Shown: piece by piece, positions 1-12,922 of the stretch
How positions within the stretch are numbered: position 1 is the stretch's first letter
Layout of the letters: the number at the start of each line of letters is the position of its first letter
Origin: Pseudomonadota bacterium
GTDB lineage: Bacteria; Desulfobacterota; Desulfobacteria; Desulfobacterales; RPRI01
DNA length: 64,000 bases
Direction of reading: 5' to 3'
Assembly (NCBI GenBank): GCA_018817425.1
Contig: JAHITX010000024.1
Location: 1-64,000 of the forward strand
Notes under the pieces: model-generated
What the model was told of the DNA's origin: nothing
What the model saw: only the letters and a program-made list of their open reading frames with translations
Database searches by the model: none
Position numbers and translations under genes: made by a program

Positions 1-83
1 ATCGCTACTTTTGCTTTAAACGTTGCTCCATGATTCCTTCTCAATTTCTTCATTTTACCGCTGCTCCTTTCTATATTTTAAAA

Positions 84-311
84 TCAATTTAGAACAGCTT
101 TACCACTTAAGCAACTGTACAGTTTTTCCCGACCAGCTCTGTTTGTCTGCTTATCAATCCCATAAGCCATGCCGGTATTTGGCGAAAGGGCAATGGAGTC
201 TATCAGGTTTTCTGTGGCAATGTTGCCGGTAATTGAAATATCATTTGCACTTAAAAGGGATGGAACAAGCAGGGCGACCAACAGGAACAAATAAAGAAGA
301 GTTCTTTTCAA
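84..311 (-). pseudogene. truncated secreted beta-propeller-like protein fragment
   Basis: This is a 75-residue reading frame with a TTG start, preceded by an AAAGGA ribosome site about 8 nt upstream. It opens with a hydrophobic signal peptide (about residues 1-22, ending near LLSAND). One segment then resembles the first blade of YncE/NHL-type propellers (IDSIALSPNTGMAYGID). The resemblance stops near residue 58 and the frame ends in unrelated residues. The family normally runs to several hundred residues, so I read this as the 5' stump of a broken gene. The call rests on one short motif. A genuine small secreted protein is the alternative. Confidence 0.35.
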
Positions 312-866
312 CGCAGCGCTCCTTTAGCTGTAAAACAGGTATCGGTAGCCGGGAAGCAAAAAGCAATAAACAAGAACACAAAGAGCATAATCAGCATTCA
401 GCAGCCGACAACAATAAATCACCAAAGCAAGATTTTACAAATCAACTAAATAGTAATTATAAATAAGTTTGTGCTGTTTATCAGAAGAGTTTATGAAAAG
501 CAAATGATTTTTTGCAGTTTATTATAATTAATGGACAAGTATATACTAATCTACATATTCAATTTTTACTTCATCGCGTGAAAGAAATATATAGGGTTAA
601 GTTCATATAAAAGATTTAAAAATATTAATACACCTCCTTATCCATGGGTGTTAAACTATGGAACCAGTTCGCATAAGTGTAACGAGATATTATTAACTTT
701 TTGGATTTCGGAGGTGTTGGATTCATTTTGGCTGGGCTGGCTCATCCACAAGAAAAATAGTGACAAGGGGAGTCTGTCAACTCCCCTCATCCCGCACCAC
801 CGGGCATATGGATCACATACCGCGGCGGTTCAATTGATAAAGCCGGTCTAACAATCAGTCTTGGAA
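312..866. other. 555-bp intergenic region with group II intron remnant
   Basis: No convincing gene. About 320-640 is AT-rich and featureless to me. The part next to the PFOR stop codon holds the intron domain V/VI-like fold described separately. Short plus-strand frames here have no ribosome site or recognisable family. Confidence 0.5.
765..834 (-). mobile_element. group II intron 3'-end remnant (domains V-VI), also a possible PFOR terminator
   Basis: Read on the minus strand, the segment starts GAACCGCCG and closes with CGGTGGTG around an internal helix. This is the layout of a group II intron domain V with a CGC-type triad (class C style). A GC-rich hairpin follows (AGGGGAGT / ACTCCCCT, plus-strand 766-787) where domain VI would lie. 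No intron-encoded reverse transcriptase or domain I-IV is left, because the PFOR stop codon is only about 30 bp away. The hairpin may also end PFOR transcription, though its T-tract is weak. The assignment is from memory of domain V consensus, without a covariance search. Confidence 0.5.
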
Positions 867-4717
<3,851 letters not shown>

Positions 4718-6631
4718 ATGTCCGGGAAGGAAGATTTCAGCGACAAAAGCACTGATCCTGCAGTTTTACAGATGCTTGAAAAAGCCAAAAAAAATAACAT
4801 AACAACCGTATGGGACAGATACGAGGCCATGAAGCCTCAGTGCGGTTTTGGAGACACAGGTCTTTGCTGCAGGCATTGCCTTCAGGGACCGTGCCGTATC
4901 GATCCTTTTGGTGAAGGCCCCAAAGAGGGTATATGCGGAGCAACTGCCGATATAATGGTTGCAAGAGGCCTTGACAGGGCAATTGCTGCCGGTACCGCCG
5001 CACATTCCGGCCATGCAAAGCATCTGGCTCATACCTTGTTAAAGGTGGCAAAAGGAGAAGTAAAAGACTATTCGATCAAGGAAACCGGAAAACTCAAAAG
5101 TGTTGCGACACGCTTAAATATCCCGGTAACCGGTCGTTCGGATAATGACATAGCAAAAGATGTGGCTAATGCAGCTCTTGCCGATTTTCATGAAAAAGAT
5201 ACTCCAGTACTTTGGGCAGCAACCGTAGTAACTCCTGCCCGTGCAAAAACTCTTGGCGATTTGGGCTTGGTGCCTAAAGGCATTGATCATGAAATCTCAG
5301 AGATTATGCACAGGACTTTATATGGAGTGGATGCCGATCCGGTGAATCTTCTTCTTGCAGGATTGCGATGCGGTGTTGCAGATCTGGCCGGTTGTTATAT
5401 GGGCACGGATCTGGCGGATATACTTTTCGGCATTCCCCAGCCCAAAGCAACAACTGCAAATATGGGTGTGTTAAAAGCGAATGCAGTCAATATAGCAGTA
5501 CATGGCCATAATCCGGTACTTTCCGATGTATTGGTAACTCTTGCTCCAAAAGCAAATGCAAAAGCTGTTGCGGCCGGAGCATCGGAAATAAATATCGTTG
5601 GAATATGTTGTACAGGAAATGAAATAATGATGCGCCACGGTATTGCCTCATGTACGCATTCAGTAAGCCAGGAGATGGCTATCGTAACCGGTGCGCTTGA
5701 TGCAATGGTTGTGGATTACCAGTGCATAATGCCTTCTGTGGTTTCGGTTGCGGAATGCTTCACAACGCCTGTAATTACCACTATGGATTTGTGCAAGATT
5801 ACAAATTCAAAGCATATCGAATTTACTGAGGAAAAGGCTGCTGAAAAGGCCGGTGAAATTTTTAACATTGCAATCGAAAGTTTTAAACGCCGCAAAAACA
5901 AGACTGTTGATATTCCGGATATCCGCTCAAATGTTGTAGCCGGATTTTCTGTGGAAGCAATTGTGGCGGCGCTTTCTAAACTGGATGAAAAAGATCCTCT
6001 TAAACCGCTTGTTGATAATATTAAATCAGGCAACATTCGCGGGGTATGCCTTTTTGCAGGATGCAATAATGTCAAGGTGGCCCAGGACAAAAACTTTATA
6101 ACTATGGCCCGTATACTTCTTAAAAACAATGTGCTTGTGATTGCCACAGGATGCGGGGCCGGAGCTTTGATGCGGCATGGATTCATGGACCCTTTAAATG
6201 TTGATAATCTTTGTGGAGACGGACTTAAAGCAGTACTTACGGCTATCGGAGAAGCAAACGGACTTGGCGGACCTCTTCCGCCGGTTTTACATGTAGGCTC
6301 CTGTGTTGATAATTCCAGGGCCGTGGCTCTGGCGGTTGCTGTTGCAAACTATCTTGGTGTTGATACAGACAAGCTTCCGGTTGTTGCATCAGCGGCGGAA
6401 GCCGTATCCGAAAAAGCCGTATCTATCGGTACATATTCAGTTGCAGCAGGACTTCCCACTCATGTGGGAGTTATGATTCCCGTTACCGGCAGTGCGCTTG
6501 TAACTCAAATCCTTACTGAAAAAATCAAAGATATTACAGGCGGTTATTTTATTGTGGATCTTGATCCTGAATCCGCAGCACAAAAACTTTTGGCCGCCAT
6601 AGATGAACGCCGGGCAGGATTGGGATTATAA
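4718..6631 (+). CDS. cooS: anaerobic Ni-Fe-S carbon monoxide dehydrogenase, catalytic subunit
   Basis: The 637-residue protein has the typical CooS length. It interconverts CO and CO2, passing electrons to ferredoxin. The N-terminal cysteines for clusters D and B are in place (C42, C50, C51, C54, C59 and C73, within QCGFGDTGLCCRHCLQGPCR). C-cluster regions are visible: HGHNPVLSD, GICCTGNE, FAGCNN, ATGCGAGALMRHG and GSCVDNSRA. The C-terminus ends in the usual VTGSALVTQ...AGLG segment. No acetyl-CoA synthase genes are in the window, so this looks like a monofunctional enzyme. It overlaps nothing functional downstream, and the next gene begins 24 bp after its stop codon. Confidence 0.96.
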   Translation: MSGKEDFSDKSTDPAVLQMLEKAKKNNITTVWDRYEAMKPQCGFGDTGLCCRHCLQGPCRIDPFGEGPKEGICGATADIMVARGLDRAIAAGTAAHSGHAKHLAHTLLKVAKGEVKDYSIKETGKLKSVATRLNIPVTGRSDNDIAKDVANAALADFHEKDTPVLWAATVVTPARAKTLGDLGLVPKGIDHEISEIMHRTLYGVDADPVNLLLAGLRCGVADLAGCYMGTDLADILFGIPQPKATTANMGVLKANAVNIAVHGHNPVLSDVLVTLAPKANAKAVAAGASEINIVGICCTGNEIMMRHGIASCTHSVSQEMAIVTGALDAMVVDYQCIMPSVVSVAECFTTPVITTMDLCKITNSKHIEFTEEKAAEKAGEIFNIAIESFKRRKNKTVDIPDIRSNVVAGFSVEAIVAALSKLDEKDPLKPLVDNIKSGNIRGVCLFAGCNNVKVAQDKNFITMARILLKNNVLVIATGCGAGALMRHGFMDPLNVDNLCGDGLKAVLTAIGEANGLGGPLPPVLHVGSCVDNSRAVALAVAVANYLGVDTDKLPVVASAAEAVSEKAVSIGTYSVAAGLPTHVGVMIPVTGSALVTQILTEKIKDITGGYFIVDLDPESAAQKLLAAIDERRAGLGL

Positions 6632-6654
6632 TGGTTTACCGACAGGAGATTAGA

Positions 6655-7161
6655 ATGACAACACCTAAAGAAATATTTGTTAAAATTGATCGTTGCATGG
6701 GATGCCACAGTTGCGAGCTTGCCTGTGCGGTAGAGCATTCAGAAAGCAAATCATTATACAGCGCAATATCTGAACACCCTGTACCGAAAAAACGTATCTA
6801 TGTTGAGTGGACTGCACCGGATAGCCGTATGCCCATATTATGCCGCCATTGTGAAGATGCACCTTGTCTGCATGCCTGTATATCCGGAGCAATAACCCGA
6901 ACAGAAGACGGGGTAGTTCTTACCGATGCTGATAAATGTATCGGCTGCTGGACATGTGTCATGGTTTGTCCTTACGGAGTAATAGGAAGGCATATTGAAG
7001 AACACAAGGCATACCGTTGCGACCGGTGTCCAGATAAAGATATTCCCGCATGTGTAACGGCATGTCCCACTCACGCGTTGGTTTATGATACCGTTGAAAA
7101 CTATTCCGGCAATATACGGAAAAAAGTATCAAAAGAACTTGCAGCAGGGCTTGGAGGATAA
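6655..7161 (+). CDS. cooF: CooF-like ferredoxin, four [4Fe-4S] clusters
   Basis: This is an electron carrier partner of CooS. I start it at the ATG at 6655, which has AGGAG 8 nt upstream; an ATG overlapping the cooS stop codon lacks a site. The 168 residues contain 16 cysteines in four groups: CMGCHSCELAC (C14, C17, C20, C24), CRHCEDAPCLHAC, CIGCWTCVMVCP and CDRCPDKDIPACVTACP. This matches the CooF/HycB/DMSO reductase B-type family. It is cytoplasmic, with no signal peptide or membrane segment. It sits between cooS and an FAD/NAD oxidoreductase, so the likely electron path is CO to CooS to CooF to a nicotinamide cofactor. Confidence 0.9.
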   Translation: MTTPKEIFVKIDRCMGCHSCELACAVEHSESKSLYSAISEHPVPKKRIYVEWTAPDSRMPILCRHCEDAPCLHACISGAITRTEDGVVLTDADKCIGCWTCVMVCPYGVIGRHIEEHKAYRCDRCPDKDIPACVTACPTHALVYDTVENYSGNIRKKVSKELAAGLGG

Positions 7162-7162
7162 A

Positions 7163-8413
7163 GTGACTGCAAAACAAACCCGTTATGTAATTATAGGCGC
7201 AAGTGCCGCCGGAATGGCTGCCGCAAATGCCATACGTGAACTGGACAGCTCAGGGATTATTACGGTTTTATCGATGGAAAAGGAAATGCCGTACTTTCGG
7301 CCTATGATTCCTTTTCTGATAAGTGGCAAAAAATCCGAATCTGACATAGCTCTTGTTGGCAACGGTCCTTACAAAGGCAAAGATATCAATATCTGCACCG
7401 GGGCAAGAGTTACTTTTGTTGATACAAAAAACAAAATTGTCTCAGCAAGTAATTCAAAAAACATTTCATATGACAAGTTGCTTATTGCAAGCGGAAGCAG
7501 TTCCTTTATTCCTCCGGAAATAGAAGGAACAAATTCACAAGGGGTTTTTGCCTTAAGAACTCTTTCGGATGCAAAAAAAATAGCCGACCTCACTGCAAAA
7601 ACTCGTCAGGTTGTTATGGCGGGCGGAGGGATGCTGAATTTAAAAACCGCCTTTGCATTGCTTGAACGCGGTCTTGAGGTTATTCTTGTTGTTTATTCCG
7701 GCCAGGTGTTATCTCAGTTGATGGAAGCAGATGATGCCAAACTCATCCGGAAAGCGCTAAACATTGCAGGACTTAAGATTATAACCGGGTGCGGTGTCAA
7801 GAAAATTATTTCAGGAAATAACGGAGTAAAAGGTGTAATGCTGTCAAACGGGAAACAAATTGAAGCTGAAATGGTTTTGATTGGAAAAGGAGTTTCGCCC
7901 AATATAGACTTTCTTGATAAAAGCAGTATAAGGATTGATCGGGGTGTTGTTGCCGATGAATATACTGCTACGAACATTCCGGATGTTTATGCGGCAGGAG
8001 ATGTTGCAGAAAGCTTTGATTTACTTTCCGGAAAGAAAATAATAAGCGGTCTTTGGACAAATGCAGCCGAAATGGGGCGCTGCGCCGGGCGCAACATGGC
8101 TGGAAGACATACCCGGTATTTGGGTTCCGCCGGTATTTTAAATGCAACCCAGGTGGCCGACGTTCCGTTTGTCTCAATGGGAATAGTACATACTAAAGGA
8201 ACTGATTATGAAACACATGTAACCGAAACACAAACAACATACAAAAAACTTGTTTTCTCATCCGATAGCAAATATCTTGTAGGAGCTCTGTTTGTCGGAG
8301 ATATAAAACGCGCTGGTCTTTACCGCTTTATAATTAGAGAAAAGAAAAATATCGATAATATAAAGTCGCAGTTAATAAATCACAAACTGCATTACGGCCA
8401 TTTTCTGCAATAG
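7163..8413 (+). CDS. CODH-associated FAD/NAD(P)-dependent oxidoreductase
   Basis: Start chosen at GTG 7163 because TTGGAGG lies 5 nt upstream and the FAD fold begins directly after. The 416-residue protein has an FAD Rossmann motif (IIGASAAGMAAANAIRE), a central NAD(P) motif (VVMAGGGMLNLKTAFALLERG begins near the middle, with an unusual third-position pattern AGGGMLN), and the second FAD motif DVYAAGDVAES. It belongs to the class I pyridine nucleotide-disulfide oxidoreductase family (NADH:rubredoxin/nitrite reductase type). cooS-cooF-FNOR clusters are known in anaerobes, and by analogy it would couple CO oxidation to NAD(P)+ reduction. It ends 85 bp before a 142-bp repeat. Confidence 0.88.
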   Translation: MTAKQTRYVIIGASAAGMAAANAIRELDSSGIITVLSMEKEMPYFRPMIPFLISGKKSESDIALVGNGPYKGKDINICTGARVTFVDTKNKIVSASNSKNISYDKLLIASGSSSFIPPEIEGTNSQGVFALRTLSDAKKIADLTAKTRQVVMAGGGMLNLKTAFALLERGLEVILVVYSGQVLSQLMEADDAKLIRKALNIAGLKIITGCGVKKIISGNNGVKGVMLSNGKQIEAEMVLIGKGVSPNIDFLDKSSIRIDRGVVADEYTATNIPDVYAAGDVAESFDLLSGKKIISGLWTNAAEMGRCAGRNMAGRHTRYLGSAGILNATQVADVPFVSMGIVHTKGTDYETHVTETQTTYKKLVFSSDSKYLVGALFVGDIKRAGLYRFIIREKKNIDNIKSQLINHKLHYGHFLQ

Positions 8414-8498
8414 CAGTAAACATCTACGCCATGCCGGTATGAGGTTGGGAAATTTCCTGGAGCTGGGGGATGAGGGTAGCGCTTAGGTCTTTTCTATA

Positions 8499-8640
8499 GA
8501 GCCAGTTTCAAAACGCCCCATTTTGGCCGATCTCTGCGTTTGGCTCAAATTTCAATCCTCGAAATACTCAATGTATTCCTGCGGTTGAAATTTTCTCCCG
8601 CCTTGAGCTTGACCAAACTGAAACGTTTTGAAAGTGGCTC
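8499..8640 (+). repeat. 142-bp imperfect palindromic repeat, copy 1
   Basis: The ends are GAGCCAGTTTCAAAACG and CGTTTTGAAAGTGGCTC (16 of 17 complementary). Inside is a second stem (AAATTTCAA / TTGAAATTT) capped by AATAC-TCA-ATGTATT. It is flanked by TATA on both sides, a possible 4-bp target duplication. It lies between the convergent FNOR and kinase genes and has no coding potential. Confidence 0.9.
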
Positions 8641-8648
8641 TATAGAGT

Positions 8649-10778
8649 CTATTTTGAACTGGAGGAACAATTAAGACAGTCGATAATTTCCTGGTAATTC
8701 TGAAAACGTTCTTCGCATTTTTTTGCCATCATTTTTTCTATAGTCTCACAAAGAAAATCGGGGGTTTCCGGGCATTTTTGCTTCAATGGAGGAACAGGGT
8801 CATTGAGTTGTTTAAAAAGAAGGTTACTGCATGAATTATCATAAAAAGGTGGTATTCCTGCAAGCAGATGATAAAAAGTGGCTCCTAATGAATAAATGTC
8901 ACTGCGATTATCTACCCCCTGATTACGAATAGATTCGGGACTCAGATATAAAGGAGAACCAACAATTTTCTTTTCCTCCTGGATCTCGCTCTTGGTATCA
9001 AGCTTTGCTACACCGAAATCTACCAGTTTCAATTCATCAGAACTTGTCACCATAATGTTGGCAGGTTTGATATCCCTGTGGACGATATTGTTTTTCCAGA
9101 CAAAGTCTAAAGCGCTGCACAATGTTTTTAAATAGGTTATTATTTGCACTACATTAAACTGGAACTTACTTTTGAGCATATCAGATAAAGTCTGACCATG
9201 AATAAATTCCATTGCATAATACATAATCCCATTTGAATTACCGATATAATAAATTTGCGCAATATTGGGATGGTTCAGCTTGGAAACAAAGCGAGCCTCT
9301 TTTAAAAACATCTTTACAAACTCTTCCTGAGATGAAAGCTCCCATGATATGACTTTTAATGCCACATCTCTTTCCAATGCTATATCCCATCCTTTGAATA
9401 CTCCTCCCATCCCTCCTGCACTAATAAATGATACTACCTCGTAATTATCCATTTTTCTGCCGATTAAGCTTTGATAGAAACGTTTGTTCTTGGGTTCTGT
9501 TTTCTTCTGGGTGTCTTCTTTAATCGAAGCAACATTATCACTTTCTTTGCTGTTTAAGTCTCCGGATAATCCTACCTTAATCATTTTGGCCCGAAATTTA
9601 TCATGAACATTTACTTCCTTTTCTTTGTCAGATGATTCAGGCCCGGCGATAACAGCAAAATGATTATACAATTTTATCCACTCTTCATCTTCCGAGAAAT
9701 CAAGTTCTATTTTCGCTAGTAATTCGCTTTGTTCAAGTTCAACCTTTTTTATCTTGCCATTAACAATATTTTTAATACCATGCCGCTCAAACTTTATAAC
9801 CATTTTGTCTTCCGGTTTTGCCAATATCGATGTTTTAAGGCTGGCACTCATCAGGTCGCAACCGGTAATTTGAGCATCAATCCAAAAAGCGCCGTCCCTT
9901 GACACTTCAGCAGCTATTGGGAAAAAATCGCGCCTTATAGTTACTGTTGACTGCTTTTTGCTTTTGCTCATCAAACGTTCTGAAAAGCTTTGCCAATTGA
10001 TACTATTTTTTTTACGGAAAACAACGCCGAAGCCAATCTGTTTGTTTTCATCTCCTAAAAGAACATGGACTACTGAACCTGCAACTATATTACCGATTTC
10101 ATCTTCAGGCTCTCTTATAAAAATATCATCACCATATCTTCTACGAAGAGATGTTTCAATCATAGCGCTTGACTTGCCGCGATTTAATATAAAACCATGA
10201 ATCCAGGTTTTGCCTTCTCGAGATATTTCTACCGGAATCGGAATCTCAAAGCGTTCCCTCTTTTCCACACGTCTCTCATCAATCCCTTTTTGTTCTGCTT
10301 CGGTTAAAACGGGTTTGCATATATTAGCTTGCGAGTCTTTATTGTCTTTATGCGTAGATGCATCGATATGTTCAACATGATGTTCTACCTGCCGGGATGG
10401 TTTTAAAAACTCTTTTATACAAGAAAGCAATACAGAGCCTTCTGTAGGGAAAAAAACAAAATTTTCCGCGCCTAACCCAATTGCACGTTTAGGACTAAGC
10501 GCATTTTGGTTTTCTGTTGATAGAAGAAAAATAAATGGGATTGATTCTCTTTTCGGATCATTCTTAAGATAGGATAAAAACTGCTCGCCGGAAATATCTT
10601 CCAGCTCAATACCGCAGAGAATTAAACCAACCGGGTTCAAATCTATGGCAGATAAAGCTTCTCTCATAATAGAGGCAGTGTGAACACAATATCCATCTTT
10701 GTCCAGAACATCTGCCACAAAATCATGAAGTTCTTGTGATGTGCTGATAAGCAAAATGTCAGTTTGTGTGTTTTCCAT
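8649..10778 (-). CDS. receiver-PilZ-PilZ-Ser/Thr protein kinase
   Basis: The 709-residue cytoplasmic protein has an unusual domain order. Residues 1-125 are a CheY-like receiver, but the phospho-acceptor position is Gly56 and the N-terminal acidic pair is absent, so it is probably not phosphorylated. Residues about 170-275 and 285-375 are two PilZ-like beta-barrels (RRVEKRERFEIPIPVEISR; IRRDFFPIAAEVSRDG), possible c-di-GMP sensors. Residues about 445-700 are a complete Hanks kinase: ISAGGMGGVFKG loop, VALKV lysine, HRDIKPANIM catalytic loop, DFG, SPLYLSPES. There is no transmembrane segment. It lies upstream of CheX- and CheY-like genes on the same strand. Confidence 0.85.
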   Translation of the reverse strand: MENTQTDILLISTSQELHDFVADVLDKDGYCVHTASIMREALSAIDLNPVGLILCGIELEDISGEQFLSYLKNDPKRESIPFIFLLSTENQNALSPKRAIGLGAENFVFFPTEGSVLLSCIKEFLKPSRQVEHHVEHIDASTHKDNKDSQANICKPVLTEAEQKGIDERRVEKRERFEIPIPVEISREGKTWIHGFILNRGKSSAMIETSLRRRYGDDIFIREPEDEIGNIVAGSVVHVLLGDENKQIGFGVVFRKKNSINWQSFSERLMSKSKKQSTVTIRRDFFPIAAEVSRDGAFWIDAQITGCDLMSASLKTSILAKPEDKMVIKFERHGIKNIVNGKIKKVELEQSELLAKIELDFSEDEEWIKLYNHFAVIAGPESSDKEKEVNVHDKFRAKMIKVGLSGDLNSKESDNVASIKEDTQKKTEPKNKRFYQSLIGRKMDNYEVVSFISAGGMGGVFKGWDIALERDVALKVISWELSSQEEFVKMFLKEARFVSKLNHPNIAQIYYIGNSNGIMYYAMEFIHGQTLSDMLKSKFQFNVVQIITYLKTLCSALDFVWKNNIVHRDIKPANIMVTSSDELKLVDFGVAKLDTKSEIQEEKKIVGSPLYLSPESIRNQGVDNRSDIYSLGATFYHLLAGIPPFYDNSCSNLLFKQLNDPVPPLKQKCPETPDFLCETIEKMMAKKCEERFQNYQEIIDCLNCSSSSK

Positions 10779-10850
10779 ACAATAATGATGCTTTCAGACC
10801 ATTTAAAAAATTGGTTTTCCGGAAAACTTTACAATCATCCGGCTTGTTTG

Positions 10851-11687
10851 CTATTTTTGTGTCAGAGAGATATGTAATACAAATGCCTGGTCTCCAACAT
10901 CAAAGGTCAGTACCGCAATAGTTGCATTATCGGGATGCCCCACTTCGTGGCCCCAGCCAACAATTATTGTCGGTATTGAAAGCTGGAAATCATACGATGC
11001 TTCTAATAACGATTTCTTGGCGGACCCGCTTATCATGTTAATTATTTCACCAACGCCATCGTGTATCATTTCTGCATTGATTTCATTTTCTTTTACTTCC
11101 ATGATATTCGCAATCACCTGTCTTGCAAGATTCCAGAGAAAGGTGATAATAACTGTTCCCTCAGTTGTGCCGGAAAGGCCAATGACTCCGGAAACATCGC
11201 CAAGAATTCTTAAGCTATTTTGAAAATATACTCCCCTAAATTCAGCCTCCATGGATGCCATCTTGCTTAAAACCGTTTTCGTGCTTTCAATAAAGGGGGT
11301 CAGATATATTAACTCACGTTCAAGCGGTTGCCGCCCCGGATTTAAATACCCCTGTAAAATTTGATTGAAAATCGGTTGGGGTTCATCCAGAGCCATAAAT
11401 TCAGAAACTCCAAAATTGAAATAGGGCTGGTCGGAAAACAATTCGGATTTATCTTTAAGCAAAATAATAGGTATATTTCTAAATTTTGTCCTGAAGTGCA
11501 GATTTTTTATTTTACGCAAAATCTGTTGGTCATCTGTACTGTCTGAATACAGTAAGACAAGGTTAAAATCGGTTAGTTCTCTTTGCTCGCTGAAAGGCTC
11601 AACAATTATCTCGGCGTTGTCCTTTAGCATATTGGTTAGTGTTAAAGAAGCATCGGGGTTGCAATCATTCAACAATACCTTTGCCAT
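10851..11687 (-). CDS. degenerate receiver fused to CheX-like phosphatase domain
   Basis: I start it at ATG 11687, which has a GGAGGGGG site 6 nt upstream; a longer frame begins further upstream without one. Of 278 residues, the first half resembles a receiver fold (MAKVLLNDCNPDASLTLT...) but lacks a clear phospho-aspartate. The second half (about residues 130-278) looks like CheX/CheC: FRGVYFQNSLRILGDVSG, then GVGEIINMISGSAK with the E-x2-N pattern typical of these CheY-P phosphatases. It sits 47 bp after the cheY-like gene on the same strand, so it may dephosphorylate that protein. No chemoreceptor or CheA gene is in view. Confidence 0.75.
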   Translation of the reverse strand: MAKVLLNDCNPDASLTLTNMLKDNAEIIVEPFSEQRELTDFNLVLLYSDSTDDQQILRKIKNLHFRTKFRNIPIILLKDKSELFSDQPYFNFGVSEFMALDEPQPIFNQILQGYLNPGRQPLERELIYLTPFIESTKTVLSKMASMEAEFRGVYFQNSLRILGDVSGVIGLSGTTEGTVIITFLWNLARQVIANIMEVKENEINAEMIHDGVGEIINMISGSAKKSLLEASYDFQLSIPTIIVGWGHEVGHPDNATIAVLTFDVGDQAFVLHISLTQK

Positions 11688-11734
11688 GTTATTACCCCCT
11701 CCTATTCTGTGTTCAGCTTTAGGCATGATTATAA

Positions 11735-12100
11735 TTAGTTTATAACTTGTTTTATATTTTCAACTAATTCATCTTGTGTAAATGGTTTTTTTACATAAGC
11801 TGCCGCTCCCGCATCACTGGCCATTTTGACCTTGTTATTATCTGATTCCGAAGTTAGCATTATTATTGGAATTGAAGAAAATCTTGAGTCTTGTTTAATC
11901 TTAACCAGTGCATCAAAACCATCCATGACAGGCATATTCCAATCCATAAGAATCAAACCAATTTCACCTCCCATTTTTTCCAATATTTCAAGAGCTTCTC
12001 CTCCATGGGATGCTTGAAAAGAGTTATAGCCAAGTGGTTTGATAGCCTTTTCAACTATAGAACGAACAACCTTTGAGTCATCGGCTATAATTACATTCAT
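11735..12100 (-). CDS. CheY-like single-domain response regulator
   Basis: The 121-residue protein is one receiver domain with all key residues: the acidic pair ADD near residue 7, phospho-acceptor D53 in LILMDWNMPVMDG, the T/S switch in IIMLTSE, and the KKP lysine near the end. It has no output domain. A CAAGGAGAAGTT site precedes the ATG. With the following CheX-like and receiver/PilZ/kinase genes it forms a probable three-gene signalling operon. The histidine kinase that feeds it is not adjacent. Confidence 0.92.
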   Translation of the reverse strand: MNVIIADDSKVVRSIVEKAIKPLGYNSFQASHGGEALEILEKMGGEIGLILMDWNMPVMDGFDALVKIKQDSRFSSIPIIMLTSESDNNKVKMASDAGAAAYVKKPFTQDELVENIKQVIN

Positions 12101-12606
12101 AGTAACTTCTCCTTGATAAAAGGTGTTTCATCAGCAGTTCATTATAAAAATAAAGATAAATCCTTATAAACATAAGAGTCTATATACAGAAGCAGAAATT
12201 TTCTTCGATTATATATACTATATCGGCAGAATGTACAAAATGTTTGAATATATTTTTCACTATATTTAATTTTAAATTCAATAGAATTTTAAATATTGAA
12301 TATAGCACTATATAACAATATATTTATTTTTAAATTATGCTTTAATTGCTTATAATCCAGTTTGTGTAAATAAAGAATTTTAATAAGCTTAGACCCTATA
12401 CAGCCAAGATCTTTCTTATAGCATAATTATGTCAGGGCAAGAACAAATATCTTGACAATAAATTTTCTAAATATAGGATACATAGATAATGCTTTGATGC
12501 CAAAGAACAATCGTATTCCGGCACTCCATTCTGCTGAACATAAATTCTTTGTTTCATAATCTTTTAAGTTTTACTATAATAATTCCTGGCAAAAAAGGGG
12601 GCATAT
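12101..12606. other. 506-bp AT-rich divergent intergenic region
   Basis: It lies between the divergent cheY-like and CBM48 genes. It is very AT-rich with runs such as ATATATACTATAT and TATAACAATATA. One promoter-like pair is listed separately. I see no ORF with a ribosome site and no stable hairpin. Confidence 0.5.
12452..12479 (+). promoter_or_regulatory. possible sigma-70 promoter for the CBM48 gene
   Basis: A perfect TTGACA box is followed after 16 bp by TAGGAT (4 of 6 to TATAAT), about 128 bp before the ATG. In an AT-rich region a chance match is possible. Confidence 0.35.
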
Positions 12607-12897
12607 ATGGCAAAAGAGAAAATATCAGCAAAGGCAGGTAAAAGAAGAGTTAATTTTTTTATTGAAGCTCAAAAAGCTAGTAATGTCTCTTTAATGGGTG
12701 ATTTTAATGATTGGAACGAGAAAAAACACCCTATGAAAAAAGAAAATAGTGAAGTCTGGAAAAAAACGATTTTCCTTAATCCCGGTAGATATGAATACAT
12801 GTTTCTAGTTGACGGGCAATGGCAAAAAGACCCCAATAATGGCCAACTATGTGAAAACAATTTTGGAACACACAATAACTATATAATAATACAGTAA
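12607..12897 (+). CDS. stand-alone glycogen-binding (CBM48/AMPK-type) protein
   Basis: The 96 residues form essentially one carbohydrate-binding module of the isoamylase N-terminal/AMPK-beta type. After a basic leader come RRVNFFIEAQKASNVSLMGD, FNDWN, the W of EVWKKTIFLNPGRYEYMFLVDG and QWQKDPNN, which are the hallmark positions that bind alpha-glucans. No catalytic domain is attached, so it may bind glycogen as a regulatory or adaptor protein. It is 25 bp upstream of a PfkB-family kinase gene and probably co-transcribed with it. Confidence 0.85.
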   Translation: MAKEKISAKAGKRRVNFFIEAQKASNVSLMGDFNDWNEKKHPMKKENSEVWKKTIFLNPGRYEYMFLVDGQWQKDPNNGQLCENNFGTHNNYIIIQ

Positions 12898-12922
12898 TAA
12901 TATGATTTATTAGGGCTTATAA

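Noticed and set aside
8499-8640. The 142-bp repeat considered as an intrinsic terminator between convergent genes
   Set aside because: No T-run follows either end, and the same element occurs between co-directional genes.
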